Positions 47,790 through 55,462 of a DNA stretch of 64,000 nt are shown piece by piece. Under the pieces are notes generated by a model. The model saw only the letters and a program-made list of their open reading frames with translations, was not told where the DNA came from and made no database searches. The position numbers were made by a program, and so were the translations under genes. The number at the start of each line of letters is the position of its first letter. Positions within the stretch are counted from its first letter, which is position 1. The stretch lies in the NCBI RefSeq assembly GCF_001586255.1, contig NZ_CP014544.1, forward strand, positions 1,953,501-2,017,500, in the 5' to 3' direction. The DNA comes from Zhongshania aliphaticivorans (GTDB taxonomy: Bacteria > Pseudomonadota > Gammaproteobacteria > Pseudomonadales > Spongiibacteraceae).

Positions 47790-48878
47790 TTAACCCGGCG
47801 GATTTTGGTATCTGTTATGCGGCATAACGAATTTTCTCGTGCTTAAAATATTTGCGGACACGATGTGGCTTCCGTTGCAGCATACGCATGTGCTTCGATA
47901 CCTTCTGTTTGAGTTGCTCTTTATTGCGTGCGGGCTGCCCACTATGCACACCACCCTTGAGGTCACAATTCAAATACTCGTCAGGATTTAGTTCTGGCGA
48001 ATAAGCTGGCAGATAAAATACCTGAATCATTTTTTTGTGCGCCTCTAACCATTCTTTTACCGGCTTGGCATGATGCACCCGCAGATTATCCAGAATCAAA
48101 AACACTTTGCGCTTCGCATCTTTGAGCAATCGCATCATGAAATCAATCAGTCTATCCGCATTCATGTTGCCTTCAAATATCTGGTATCTTACTTTGCCCT
48201 GATTGGTCACTGCTGAAATCATGTTGCACGATTCACGCTTGGCATTTAGACGAATCACTGGGGTCTTTCCTTTGGGCGCATAGCCCCGCTCATGCTGGCA
48301 GTCGTTACGCAGACCAGTCTCATCGCCCCAGTAAATCTCGGCATTTTGCTGCTTCGCTTGCACTTTTATCGCCGGATATTCTTCCTCTAGCCATGCTTTC
48401 ACTTCCGGCGCGCGTTGTTCATACGCACGCTTTTGTGGCTTCTGCGGTGTCATGCCCCAGCGCTTTAGGTAATCGCCAACGGTGCGTACGGGTAGCGCCA
48501 GCCCATAGCAATTAAGGATCAGTTCGCGAACCGATTCCCGCGTCCACAACGCATAGGGCATTTTTAATTGATCCGGCGTTTTGTCGATCAGCACCGATTC
48601 AATATGCTGTTCCTGTTCAGCCGTTAACCGCCGCCCACTACCGGCTTTTCGCCCCGGCTTATCGTATCCTAGTTGATTCTTGTCGCGCTTTAACCAACGA
48701 CCAATCGTATCCGCGTGAATGCCCACTATTTCGCCAATCTCGGCTCTCGTCATTCCGCGTTTCCGAAGTCGATGCGCCTGTCGACGTTTTTCTTCAAGAA
48801 CTTCTAAGGATAATTTTCTTGCATCAATTTTTTCGTCCATTCGCGCATTATATCAGATACTTTTGATCGCCGGGTTAA
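47790..48878 (-). mobile_element. IS630-family insertion sequence
   Basis: 1089 bp with imperfect terminal inverted repeats beginning TTAACCCGGCG at both ends (left GATTTTGGTATCTG, right ATCAAAAGTATCTG inside) and a TA target duplication (47788-47789 and 48879-48880), both typical of IS630/Tc1-type elements. It carries one transposase gene in the same direction as the interrupted eptA. Confidence 0.94.
47815..48840 (-). CDS. IS630-family transposase
   Basis: A 341-residue DDE transposase. N-terminal helix-turn-helix ('RKRGMTRAEIGEIVGIHADT', 'IGRWLKRD') and a DDE domain with 'EIYWGDETGLRND' (first Asp), 'VFLILDNLRVHHAKP' (second Asp) and 'YLPAYSPELNPDEYL' (third acidic residue), as expected for cut-and-paste IS630 elements. 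The frame is intact with no shift, so the element may still be mobile. It reads in the same direction as the interrupted eptA and stops 25 bp inside the end of the element. Confidence 0.95.
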   Translation of the reverse strand: MDEKIDARKLSLEVLEEKRRQAHRLRKRGMTRAEIGEIVGIHADTIGRWLKRDKNQLGYDKPGRKAGSGRRLTAEQEQHIESVLIDKTPDQLKMPYALWTRESVRELILNCYGLALPVRTVGDYLKRWGMTPQKPQKRAYEQRAPEVKAWLEEEYPAIKVQAKQQNAEIYWGDETGLRNDCQHERGYAPKGKTPVIRLNAKRESCNMISAVTNQGKVRYQIFEGNMNADRLIDFMMRLLKDAKRKVFLILDNLRVHHAKPVKEWLEAHKKMIQVFYLPAYSPELNPDEYLNCDLKGGVHSGQPARNKEQLKQKVSKHMRMLQRKPHRVRKYFKHEKIRYAA

Positions 48879-49116
48879 TAACGCAAAGAAGCCCAAGTAA
48901 ACAGCAAGCGACGATACTGACAGCTCACCAACTTCCTGACTCAATCGCGTCCAGAGCGAGGCGTTGTATATCAATGCCAGAAAAATCGAAATTATAAAAT
49001 TTACTTTATGGATGCTAACGGGATTTACATTGCGCGCATTAACGATACTTTTTACAAATGCGATCGGTGCTGCATAATTCGACATTGCTGATCTACCTAC
49101 CAATTACTTTGGTGAT

Positions 49117-49149
49117 AGATTAGCCATCAGCCCTTAAGATCAACTGAGG
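49117..49149 (-). promoter_or_regulatory. PmrA-like promoter for eptA-dgkA
   Basis: Read on the minus strand: CCTCAG - TTGAT - CTTAAG - 10 nt - TAATCT, the same 33-bp plan as at 43253 (where the first half-site is also CCTCAG). The -10 is weak (TAATCT), consistent with activator dependence. The likely start of transcription is ~25 nt before the eptA ATG at 49085. Confidence 0.68.
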
Positions 49150-49186
49150 ACGAGGCCATTATTTTATGATTTAACCTCTTTCTTTT

Positions 49187-49219
49187 CTTAAGTATTTATT
49201 AAGACTGACCCGCTATACT
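49187..49219 (+). promoter_or_regulatory. PmrA-like promoter for lipoprotein-DUF5916 unit
   Basis: CTTAAG (49187-49192) - TATTT - ATTAAG (49198-49203) - 10 nt - TATACT (49214-49219), 30 nt before the lipoprotein start. Same geometry as the autoregulatory promoter at 43501. It stands back to back with the eptA promoter, 38 bp apart. Confidence 0.72.
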
Positions 49220-49249
49220 CTTTTCATTGCTCATTGAGAGATAGTATTT

Positions 49250-50005
49250 ATGTTAATTCGTAGTAAACACCGGATGCTCGCGCCACTACTTACCTATGCC
49301 GCATTCTATCTATTGATGGGCTGCTCAAGTAGCTCAACTTCCTTTTATGATAACTTTCAAAATCAAAAAAATTCTGAACACCAAGGCACTTTTCAAAAAG
49401 TATCTATCTACATGGAACATAACGCCAGCGACAATGACACTGAAATCGTTATTTCGGCTAAAGGCAATGACATTGGCCTTAAAAACGTCTGGCTTCGAAA
49501 TCCAGACGGCAAGGAGGTACTTAATATAAGTGCAGAGAATCAAGACCTAGGCCTCCGTGAAATCGACCTTGAGACCCCTGAACCAGAAAACGCAAAACGC
49601 ATTACCGAACAATACCCCGAAGGCCTATACACGTTTATCGGCCAAACGGTTGATAATAAATGGCTAGTCTCCACCGCGACCCTGTCACACAGCCTACCTT
49701 CCCAAATGGCACTATCCGTAAACGCGAAGCCCTCCAGCAGCAATCCGTCGACGGCTCCGCTACCGAATCAGGAGATTATTGTCAGCTGGGCTTTAAAACC
49801 AAGGATCACGGCCTACTACCTTGAAGTCGAAAACAAGTCGAAATCCAATCGAATCCACCTTACCCTGCCAGCTTCAACGTCCAGCATTTCCATCCCACGC
49901 TATTGGTTTACAGGCAACGAGACCTACAGTTTCAATATTCAAGCTAGGAATCAGGACGGAAATGTAACGACTTCTGAAGTATCTCGCGATATTGCCATAT
50001 TTTAA
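49250..50005 (+). CDS. Lipoprotein of unknown function in the PmrA-like regulon
   Basis: A 251-residue protein with lipobox 'FYLLMGCSSSS' (Cys25). The body is strand-rich with possible Ig/fibronectin-like character ('VSIYMEHNASDNDTEIVIS', 'GLYTFIGQTVDNKWLVSTAT', 'ETYSFNIQARNQDGNVTTSE'). I do not recognise a family. It is directly preceded by a PmrA-like promoter and followed closely by a barrel gene of the DUF5916 type, so the two may work together at the outer membrane. Divergent from eptA. Confidence 0.75.
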   Translation: MLIRSKHRMLAPLLTYAAFYLLMGCSSSSTSFYDNFQNQKNSEHQGTFQKVSIYMEHNASDNDTEIVISAKGNDIGLKNVWLRNPDGKEVLNISAENQDLGLREIDLETPEPENAKRITEQYPEGLYTFIGQTVDNKWLVSTATLSHSLPSQMALSVNAKPSSSNPSTAPLPNQEIIVSWALKPRITAYYLEVENKSKSNRIHLTLPASTSSISIPRYWFTGNETYSFNIQARNQDGNVTTSEVSRDIAIF

Positions 50006-50058
50006 GGCCAAATTTGGCCAGTAGCAGCTACATATCTTTCGGTCAGGACACTACGTGC

Positions 50059-52284
50059 GTGCCAGTTTGTAAATCACTCAAGTCGATTCTAGTCTTTCTT
50101 TTAGCCGCTATACCGATCACCGGCTTTAGTAAAGACTGGGTCATTGACGGCATACTTGATGAAATTGAGTGGTCAACTGCATACAGCCAATCTGGCTTTT
50201 TACTTACTAGCCCTTATACTTTAGCGCCGGCAAATGAGCAGACTGTAGCAAAGCTCTATGCCGACAAAAGTGGCTTACATGTTGGATTTATTAATCAGCA
50301 ACGCCGACCGAGCCCTAGCTTCATCTCATTAAAAGATGAAGCGTTGCGTACTGATTACAATGAGATCATTGTCGATTTCGACGGCTTGGGTGTACGCGCA
50401 TTCGGATTTAGGGTTAGTCATGCCAACGATAGTCAGGACTCAGTCTGGAGCGATGAAAATCGGGAGGACACGGATTGGGACGGCAATTGGCAGCACGCAA
50501 CCCACCAGGCGAACGGCCAATGGACAACCGAAATTCTTATCCCATGGTCAGTTGCAAGCAGTTATACACGCAACGTGGAGTCAATAAATGTCTATTTTTC
50601 CCGTTGGAATCAATCAGAGCAGAATCGGCAATCCTTCCCAGCTATCGATCGTGACAAACAGTCGTTCCTAAGCGACTTTACGAGTGTGCCACTCAGCCCG
50701 AGTGATAGCACAGCCACAGACCTGTACCCTTATTTTAGCGCCGCGAAAGATTTTGTTCGGGGCAACGATATATCAACAACATCTGGTGTCGATATCTTTT
50801 GGAAACCCAGCAATAGTATACAGCTCGACTTATCAATTAACCCCGATTTTGGCCAAGTCGAAAATGACGCCATCGCAGTGAACCTAACGGCAATTGAGAC
50901 CTTTAACGAAGAGAAAAGACCTTTCTTTCGCCAAAATCATGATTTATTCGACTTGCAAGGCCCCGAATCATTACGCTTAATCCACACACCCAGAATTGGG
51001 GGAGCAATTGACGACAGCACTGCGACACCTGAGATTGCTGGGGCGGCGCGGTACACCCAACTCTTTCAAAACTATGATCTCGGTTTTATGTTCGCGACCG
51101 AAGAAGATGAAGATGCTGTAGATGGAAGAGACTTCTTCGCCGCACGCATTCGCCGCAAGGGTGACAATTTCCTGATTGGAGGCTTACTGAGCCATGTCTA
51201 CCAACCATTCGAGAGTAGAGAAGCCACCGTCGCGGCGCTTGACCTAAGTACCAAGCTAAGCGAGCAACTACGGGTAAGTTCACAACTCATCCATTCCTCA
51301 ATAGAACGCGATGGCACCCCACGCCGGGAAGATATTGGTACCTGGCTGTCAGTTGAGCACGAAATCAACGATCACTGGGAGCATGAGCTGACCGTATTCC
51401 ACTATGGCCGCGACCTCGAACTAAACGACTTCGGTTACGTTACGCGGGTTAATCGCGAACAACTTGAATACAGCAATGAGTACCAGATAAATGAGCTAAG
51501 CAATCCACTTGTAGAATTCATTGTCATCGAGACAGAGTTGGAATACCGCACAACGGAGGACAATCAGCACCTACCAACACAAATTGGCGGTTTACTCGAG
51601 TTCAACTCAAGCCATTCAGGCATGCTTTTTCTAGGCGCTGAATACAATACCAGCGGTGTAGACGACCTCATAAACCCCGATGGCTATTCACCAAGATTGA
51701 GCCGATTTTATGAGCTGAGTGCCGGCTATATTGATGAAACTCAGGATCGATTGCACTACGAATTAAGCGTAACCAGTGGCAAGACGGGGCTATGGGGGGC
51801 TTTTCACCAAATCGATTTTTCCCCCGAAATCAGAATATCGGAAACATTCAACATCGGCGCGTCAGCGACTTATAAGAAGAGTGATAGCTGGCTAATACTG
51901 CTCGATACAAATTATCTAGGCGATTACACCAGCCGTGAACTTGAATTGGGGTTGAATTTCACACTCCAATCCGGCCCCCACGAACTGCGCTGGAAAACAG
52001 AAGCCATCTCTATCAATGCGGTGAACAACAATACGTACATCGTCGGCGAAACCGGCCAACTGGCCGTGGATGGACGTGACAAAGACTTATTTATCAGCGA
52101 ATTCGCTACCCAAATTCGCTATCGATACGACCTTGGCAATCAATCAGAAATTTACATTGTGTATGCGCGCGGTGGCGAAGCTGAAGAGGACGAGCTGCGT
52201 CCAGCGTCGATTCGTAGTTTCAACTCAGCGATTAGCAAGGAGAACGCGGAACGACTACTATTCAAGATTAAACTGCACTACTGA
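50059..52284 (+). CDS. CBM9-like / DUF5916 outer-membrane protein
   Basis: An exported protein of about 741 residues. I choose the GTG at 50059 because it gives a clean signal peptide ('KSLKSILVFLLAAIPITGFS') and has AGGA 10 nt upstream; a longer frame starts at TTG 50014. Residues ~25-190 form a carbohydrate-binding-module-9-like domain ('DWVIDGILDEIEWSTAYSQS', 'ADKSGLHVGFINQQRRP'). Then comes the DUF5916 signature 'LSINPDFGQVENDAIAVNLT' with 'ETFNEEKRPFFRQNHDLFD', and a long barrel ending 'RLLFKIKLHY'. DUF5916 function is unknown. It lies 53 nt after the lipoprotein gene (8 nt if the TTG is used) under the same PmrA-like promoter. Confidence 0.8.
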   Translation: MPVCKSLKSILVFLLAAIPITGFSKDWVIDGILDEIEWSTAYSQSGFLLTSPYTLAPANEQTVAKLYADKSGLHVGFINQQRRPSPSFISLKDEALRTDYNEIIVDFDGLGVRAFGFRVSHANDSQDSVWSDENREDTDWDGNWQHATHQANGQWTTEILIPWSVASSYTRNVESINVYFSRWNQSEQNRQSFPAIDRDKQSFLSDFTSVPLSPSDSTATDLYPYFSAAKDFVRGNDISTTSGVDIFWKPSNSIQLDLSINPDFGQVENDAIAVNLTAIETFNEEKRPFFRQNHDLFDLQGPESLRLIHTPRIGGAIDDSTATPEIAGAARYTQLFQNYDLGFMFATEEDEDAVDGRDFFAARIRRKGDNFLIGGLLSHVYQPFESREATVAALDLSTKLSEQLRVSSQLIHSSIERDGTPRREDIGTWLSVEHEINDHWEHELTVFHYGRDLELNDFGYVTRVNREQLEYSNEYQINELSNPLVEFIVIETELEYRTTEDNQHLPTQIGGLLEFNSSHSGMLFLGAEYNTSGVDDLINPDGYSPRLSRFYELSAGYIDETQDRLHYELSVTSGKTGLWGAFHQIDFSPEIRISETFNIGASATYKKSDSWLILLDTNYLGDYTSRELELGLNFTLQSGPHELRWKTEAISINAVNNNTYIVGETGQLAVDGRDKDLFISEFATQIRYRYDLGNQSEIYIVYARGGEAEEDELRPASIRSFNSAISKENAERLLFKIKLHY

Positions 52285-52515
52285 ATGGCATTTAGGGGCG
52301 AGATGCATGGCCGGTCAAACTGTTATCCAATAGCCGAATAAAGCGAGAGCCCACATAGCTTCCAAGGCAGATCAGATTACATGATTTCATGAGTAATAAC
52401 ATGGCGGTGGCTTAATTTAGCTTACTGGCAATTAAGGCGCCAGTCACCCCATCAAAACTACACCAGCCTCGCACACAATCCCCCCGAGTAAAACGTACTA
52501 CATTTAAGTCGTTCC

Positions 52516-52899
52516 TTAAGCGTTGTAGGATAGTAGCAGCCAGCGCATGAAAAAATACGCCGTAATGACCCAGATAACGATACAAAACGCGGCGGCGCCA
52601 TAACTCACCGGCTTATTCGCCGATTGTGCCGCTTTTAATTGAGCAGCTTCCATTACTTTAGGTGGCGTAAATCGGATAACAAGGGCCAAGCCAAGGGGAA
52701 CAATAATAAGATCATCTAAATACCCTATAACGGGGATAAAGTCAGGAATCAGATCTATCGGACTAAGTGCATACGCCGCCACGATGATGGCAAGTAACCT
52801 GACGAAAACAGGCATATTGGGGTCGCGTGCAGCAAAATAAACTGTCAGTGTATGTATCTTCAATTTCTGTGCATGTGCTTTTAGTGACTTAATATTCAT
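52516..52899 (-). CDS. YkvA-family (DUF1232) membrane protein
   Basis: A ~127-residue protein with the DUF1232/YkvA motif 'IIVAAYALSPIDLIPDFIPV' followed by 'IGYLDDLIIVPLGLALVIRF', and a further C-terminal membrane helix ('AAAFCIVIWVITAYFFMRWL'). Start taken at ATG 52899 (MNIKSLKAHAQ); an in-frame ATG at 52932 would add 11 residues. Function unknown. It stands alone; the 231 bp between the DUF5916 gene and this one hold nothing I can support. Confidence 0.8.
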   Translation of the reverse strand: MNIKSLKAHAQKLKIHTLTVYFAARDPNMPVFVRLLAIIVAAYALSPIDLIPDFIPVIGYLDDLIIVPLGLALVIRFTPPKVMEAAQLKAAQSANKPVSYGAAAFCIVIWVITAYFFMRWLLLSYNA

Positions 52900-53076
52900 A
52901 ACACGGAACAATTTGCCAATCGACACTGGCAATATAGCAGCTCCAGGTAAAACAAGCCCACTACGAGCACAAGCGTCAGCACTAATAGCGAATTAGTATC
53001 CACCACAATAACTTTTATCGTAATTAAAACCTTCGTGCTATGCTTCGTCAAGATTACTTTTCACCACATATAACTA

Positions 53077-53373
53077 ATGCCAAAATCACGACAAGTCAAA
53101 CGCATAAAAAAGGTGAAAAAACGCCGCTTGGTTATCGAATATTGGCCGGGAAAGCCGATGCGACGCTATTATCCTCAACTGCAAACACGCGCTCTGATAT
53201 GGCATGGACTCGTTACCAGCCAATTGCCCGCAGGTATAGTTGACGAGTTCACTTTCTCACCTGATAGGCCAATGTTTCTCGATGAGTTTCTTCAAGTTAT
53301 TCGAGAGGAATTTTCTAAAATTGTTGCTGATGATGCAGTTAACTGCGGAATTCGAGTTTACACCAAAAATTAG
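53077..53373 (+). CDS. Small basic protein of unknown function
   Basis: A 98-residue ORF starting 'MPKSRQVKRIKKVKKRRLVI' (very Arg/Lys-rich) then 'EYWPGKPMRRYYPQLQTRAL' and an acidic C-terminal half ('VDEFTFSPDRPMFLDEFLQV'). No family recognised and no clear ribosome site is seen. It stands between two leftward genes with free space on both sides (~145 and ~125 bp). The even, non-repetitive composition makes it a plausible gene, but expression is not certain. Confidence 0.45.
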   Translation: MPKSRQVKRIKKVKKRRLVIEYWPGKPMRRYYPQLQTRALIWHGLVTSQLPAGIVDEFTFSPDRPMFLDEFLQVIREEFSKIVADDAVNCGIRVYTKN

Positions 53374-53497
53374 AAGGCCAGGTGGCAACAGCGTTATTTA
53401 ATGCTTACGTTAACCATTAAATATCCGTGCTGGCACGTCAAGCACGTGTAACCACGCACCCAAACTCAATGCAGGACATATCCATAGGGCATACTTG

Positions 53498-54433
53498 CTA
53501 GGTATCACCCAATACAGCCGGCACCCTAGCTTCCACCTCTATCGTAATATGGGATAAGTTCGGGATAAGTGCTCGAATATTTTCTTTTATCTTCGCTACG
53601 GAGCTACTTTTGCCCGCTGTGACAGATAAAATTACTGCGTTGTGGTGTTCCGCAATTGTCCAAATATGGAGGTCATTAACAACTAGACCATTATCACATT
53701 CAAGCTGGCGCTTAATTTCTGTTGGATTAACCCCTGTTACATTGCGGTCTAATAACACTCTTCCAGTGTCACCGAGAAGAACATAGGCCCAACGAGCAAT
53801 AATAATGGAGCCGACAATCCCTATTACCGCATCCATCCACAACCAGTTCAAGTAGCGCCCCGCTAGCAAGGCAAAAATCGCTAATATGGAAGTCAGTGCA
53901 TCTGCTAATACGTGATAATACGCAGCCTTTAGATTGTGATCGTGATGATGACTTTCCAGATCGTGCTCATGGCCGTCATGAAGGATTAGCACTGATATTA
54001 TATTGACTACTAAACCAACTATTGCGACCGTTATCGCACTGAGATAGTGGATGGATTGCGGGTTAATAAGGCGCTCAATAGATTCAACTGCCATGTACAG
54101 CGCTACCATTGCCAATGCAATTGCACTAGCGAAACCACCTAGATAGTTTACTTTTCCTGTGCCAAAACTAAAGCTATCATCATTTCGATGCTTTCGAGCA
54201 TAACTATAGGTAAACATGGCTAATGCGAACGCGGCCGCGTGTGTTCCCATATGCCAGCCGTCGGCTAGCAACCCCATTGACCCTGACCAAGTGCCAACGA
54301 CAATTTCTGCGACCATAGTAATTAGCGTTAGCCAAAACACCGCAAGTACTTTTCGCTCGTTATGAGCGGAGTTCCCGACAAAATCATGAGCATGTTTGCT
54401 ATGAAAGGATTTTTTCACTGTATTAAGGCTCAT
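53498..54433 (-). CDS. dmeF: DmeF-like CDF exporter for Co/Ni
   Basis: A 311-residue cation diffusion facilitator. Six membrane segments with 'GLLADGWHMGTHAAAF' (TM2 site) and 'YYHVLADALTSILAIFALL' (TM5 HxxxD), and a His-rich loop 'HDGHEHDLESHHHDHN' between TM4 and TM5, then a C-terminal domain ('VNDLHIWTIAEHHNAVIL'). The pattern matches DmeF, a Co(II)/Ni(II) exporter. It is divergent from a DmeR/RcnR-type repressor gene with an operator between them, the typical dmeRF arrangement. Confident for family, good for metal. Confidence 0.9.
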   Translation of the reverse strand: MSLNTVKKSFHSKHAHDFVGNSAHNERKVLAVFWLTLITMVAEIVVGTWSGSMGLLADGWHMGTHAAAFALAMFTYSYARKHRNDDSFSFGTGKVNYLGGFASAIALAMVALYMAVESIERLINPQSIHYLSAITVAIVGLVVNIISVLILHDGHEHDLESHHHDHNLKAAYYHVLADALTSILAIFALLAGRYLNWLWMDAVIGIVGSIIIARWAYVLLGDTGRVLLDRNVTGVNPTEIKRQLECDNGLVVNDLHIWTIAEHHNAVILSVTAGKSSSVAKIKENIRALIPNLSHITIEVEARVPAVLGDT

Positions 54434-54471
54434 TGGATTAGGCTACTTGATTAATGAGAGAATAATTATGA

Positions 54472-54491
54472 TACTATACCCCAGTATAGTA
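54472..54491. promoter_or_regulatory. DmeR/RcnR-type operator
   Basis: Perfect inverted repeat TACTATAC - CCCA - GTATAGTA between dmeF and dmeR, 16 bp before the repressor start. RcnR-type repressors bind a short G/C tract flanked by AT-rich inverted repeats; the central ACCCCA and flanks fit that pattern. Confidence 0.7.
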
Positions 54492-54506
54492 AAAGGTCAA
54501 CATGGC

Positions 54507-54782
54507 ATGTCTCACACAATTCAGAACCAGAAAAAAATACTAACCCGCATACGGCGAATCAAAGGCCAAGTTGAAGGACTTGAACGGCTGCTACTCTCAG
54601 AGCATGAATGCAATAAAGTATTGCAACAAATCGCAGCTATCCGCGGAGCGACCAATGGGCTAATGATGGACGTTTTGGAAGGCCATATGCGAGAGCATCT
54701 AGGTGCCGACGACATTCCTCCGGCACAGCGACAACAAGAGCTAGTGGACGTTATGGCAATCCTAAAAAGTTATCTAAAATGA
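54507..54782 (+). CDS. dmeR: DmeR/RcnR-type Ni/Co-responsive repressor
   Basis: A 91-residue all-helical CsoR/RcnR-family repressor. With the start at 54507 (MSHTIQNQ), the ligand positions known for RcnR are all present: His3, Cys35 ('SEHECNKV'), His60 and His64 ('EGHMREHL'). This set marks Ni(II)/Co(II) sensing rather than Cu(I) or formaldehyde. It also settles the start, since the in-frame ATG at 54447 would place translation across the operator. It should repress itself and the divergent dmeF until metal binds. Confidence 0.92.
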   Translation: MSHTIQNQKKILTRIRRIKGQVEGLERLLLSEHECNKVLQQIAAIRGATNGLMMDVLEGHMREHLGADDIPPAQRQQELVDVMAILKSYLK

Positions 54783-54975
54783 CAAGAGATTAAACAAAAG
54801 TTGGGATTATCCACAACCAGCAAGCGACGGCCACGGCCACTTACATGCGATCTCTCCAGATTTCTGGGTAGCTATAGAAAAGCACTGCAATGCTTTAATT
54901 CTCTCATTGCAGGTCAATTTACAGAGTTTAAAATCAGTTCCCCCACTTTTGTTAAATGCCTTGCTAAAATGAGCA

Positions 54976-54994
54976 CCTTGCACCTAAAGCAAGG
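54976..54994 (+). promoter_or_regulatory. CCTTGC-N7-GCAAGG inverted repeat before the second cus operon
   Basis: A 6-7-6 inverted repeat with the look of a MerR/CueR-type operator, 18 bp before the ATG at 55013. It overlaps the AAGGAAAG ribosome-site candidate, so it might instead be an mRNA hairpin. No good -35 (TTGACx) is placed around it. The remainder of the 230-bp gap after dmeR holds no other feature. Confidence 0.35.
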
Positions 54995-55012
54995 AAAGAT
55001 TAAAATCGGCAC

Positions 55013-55381
55013 ATGAAAAAGCGCCTCACCTACATACTTATCCTTTCGCTGATGTTGTTTACCACATCGGGCTGGGGCAGCGTATTGCAGGCGGCCTATT
55101 GTGATCCAACAACGGCCGTTGCGGCTGAGCACATGACGCCGAACATGCAAACCACTGATATGCAGGGTGATTGCGATACACCAGCAAACTGCTGTTGTGT
55201 GGATAGCAACAATAGTTGTGAAAACATCGATTGTGGCATTGGCGGACTAACGGCAAGTTTTCTACCACCCCTCCCTATCCCAGCACTAGAGAAAATACCG
55301 GCGTCCCCGACATTCTCCCTCCCGCTTCCGCCCAATCCAGCGTTTCAACGCTTACTGCACAGACCCCCAAAATTTTCATAA
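55013..55381 (+). CDS. Cys-rich exported protein heading the second cus operon
   Basis: A 122-residue protein with a signal peptide (~1-27, 'ILILSLMLFTTSGWGSVLQA') and a Cys/Met-rich middle ('HMTPNMQTTDMQGDCDTPAN', 'CCCVDSNNSCENIDCG'; eight Cys in the mature part) then a Pro-rich C-terminus. It lies 81 bp upstream of cusC2 in the same direction. Small Cys-rich proteins of this sort often precede cusCBA in aquatic gammaproteobacteria; a periplasmic metal-binding role is inferred. Family not recognised. Confidence 0.65.
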   Translation: MKKRLTYILILSLMLFTTSGWGSVLQAAYCDPTTAVAAEHMTPNMQTTDMQGDCDTPANCCCVDSNNSCENIDCGIGGLTASFLPPLPIPALEKIPASPTFSLPLPPNPAFQRLLHRPPKFS

Positions 55382-55462
55382 TTTACTAATAAGCACCGGT
55401 TAACGGTGCGCGGTTTGGCCTATTTATAGCGCCATTCAACAGGTATTTTATGAGGATTGATT

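Larger units (their letters stand above)
46279..49085 (-). pseudogene. eptA: EptA-family phosphoethanolamine transferase gene interrupted by IS630-family element
   Basis: Two pieces of one gene. The 5' piece (49085-48881) encodes 'MSNYAAPIAFVKSIVNARN' and TM1 through 'VYLGFFAL'. The 3' piece (47789-46279) encodes the remaining membrane helices and the full catalytic domain ('VVGETARAQNFSLSGY', 'SCGTSTAVSLPCIFS', 'HQSGSHGPAY', 'YVSDHGESLGE'). Removing 47790-48878 with one TA copy rejoins them in frame ('GFFAL' then 'VVSISYLVMSL'), giving 571 residues, the normal EptA length. A GTG within the 3' piece (47784) could give a 501-residue product without TM1, much as in the other eptA. The promoter at 49117 has a PmrA-like box; dgkA follows. 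Confidence 0.9.
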
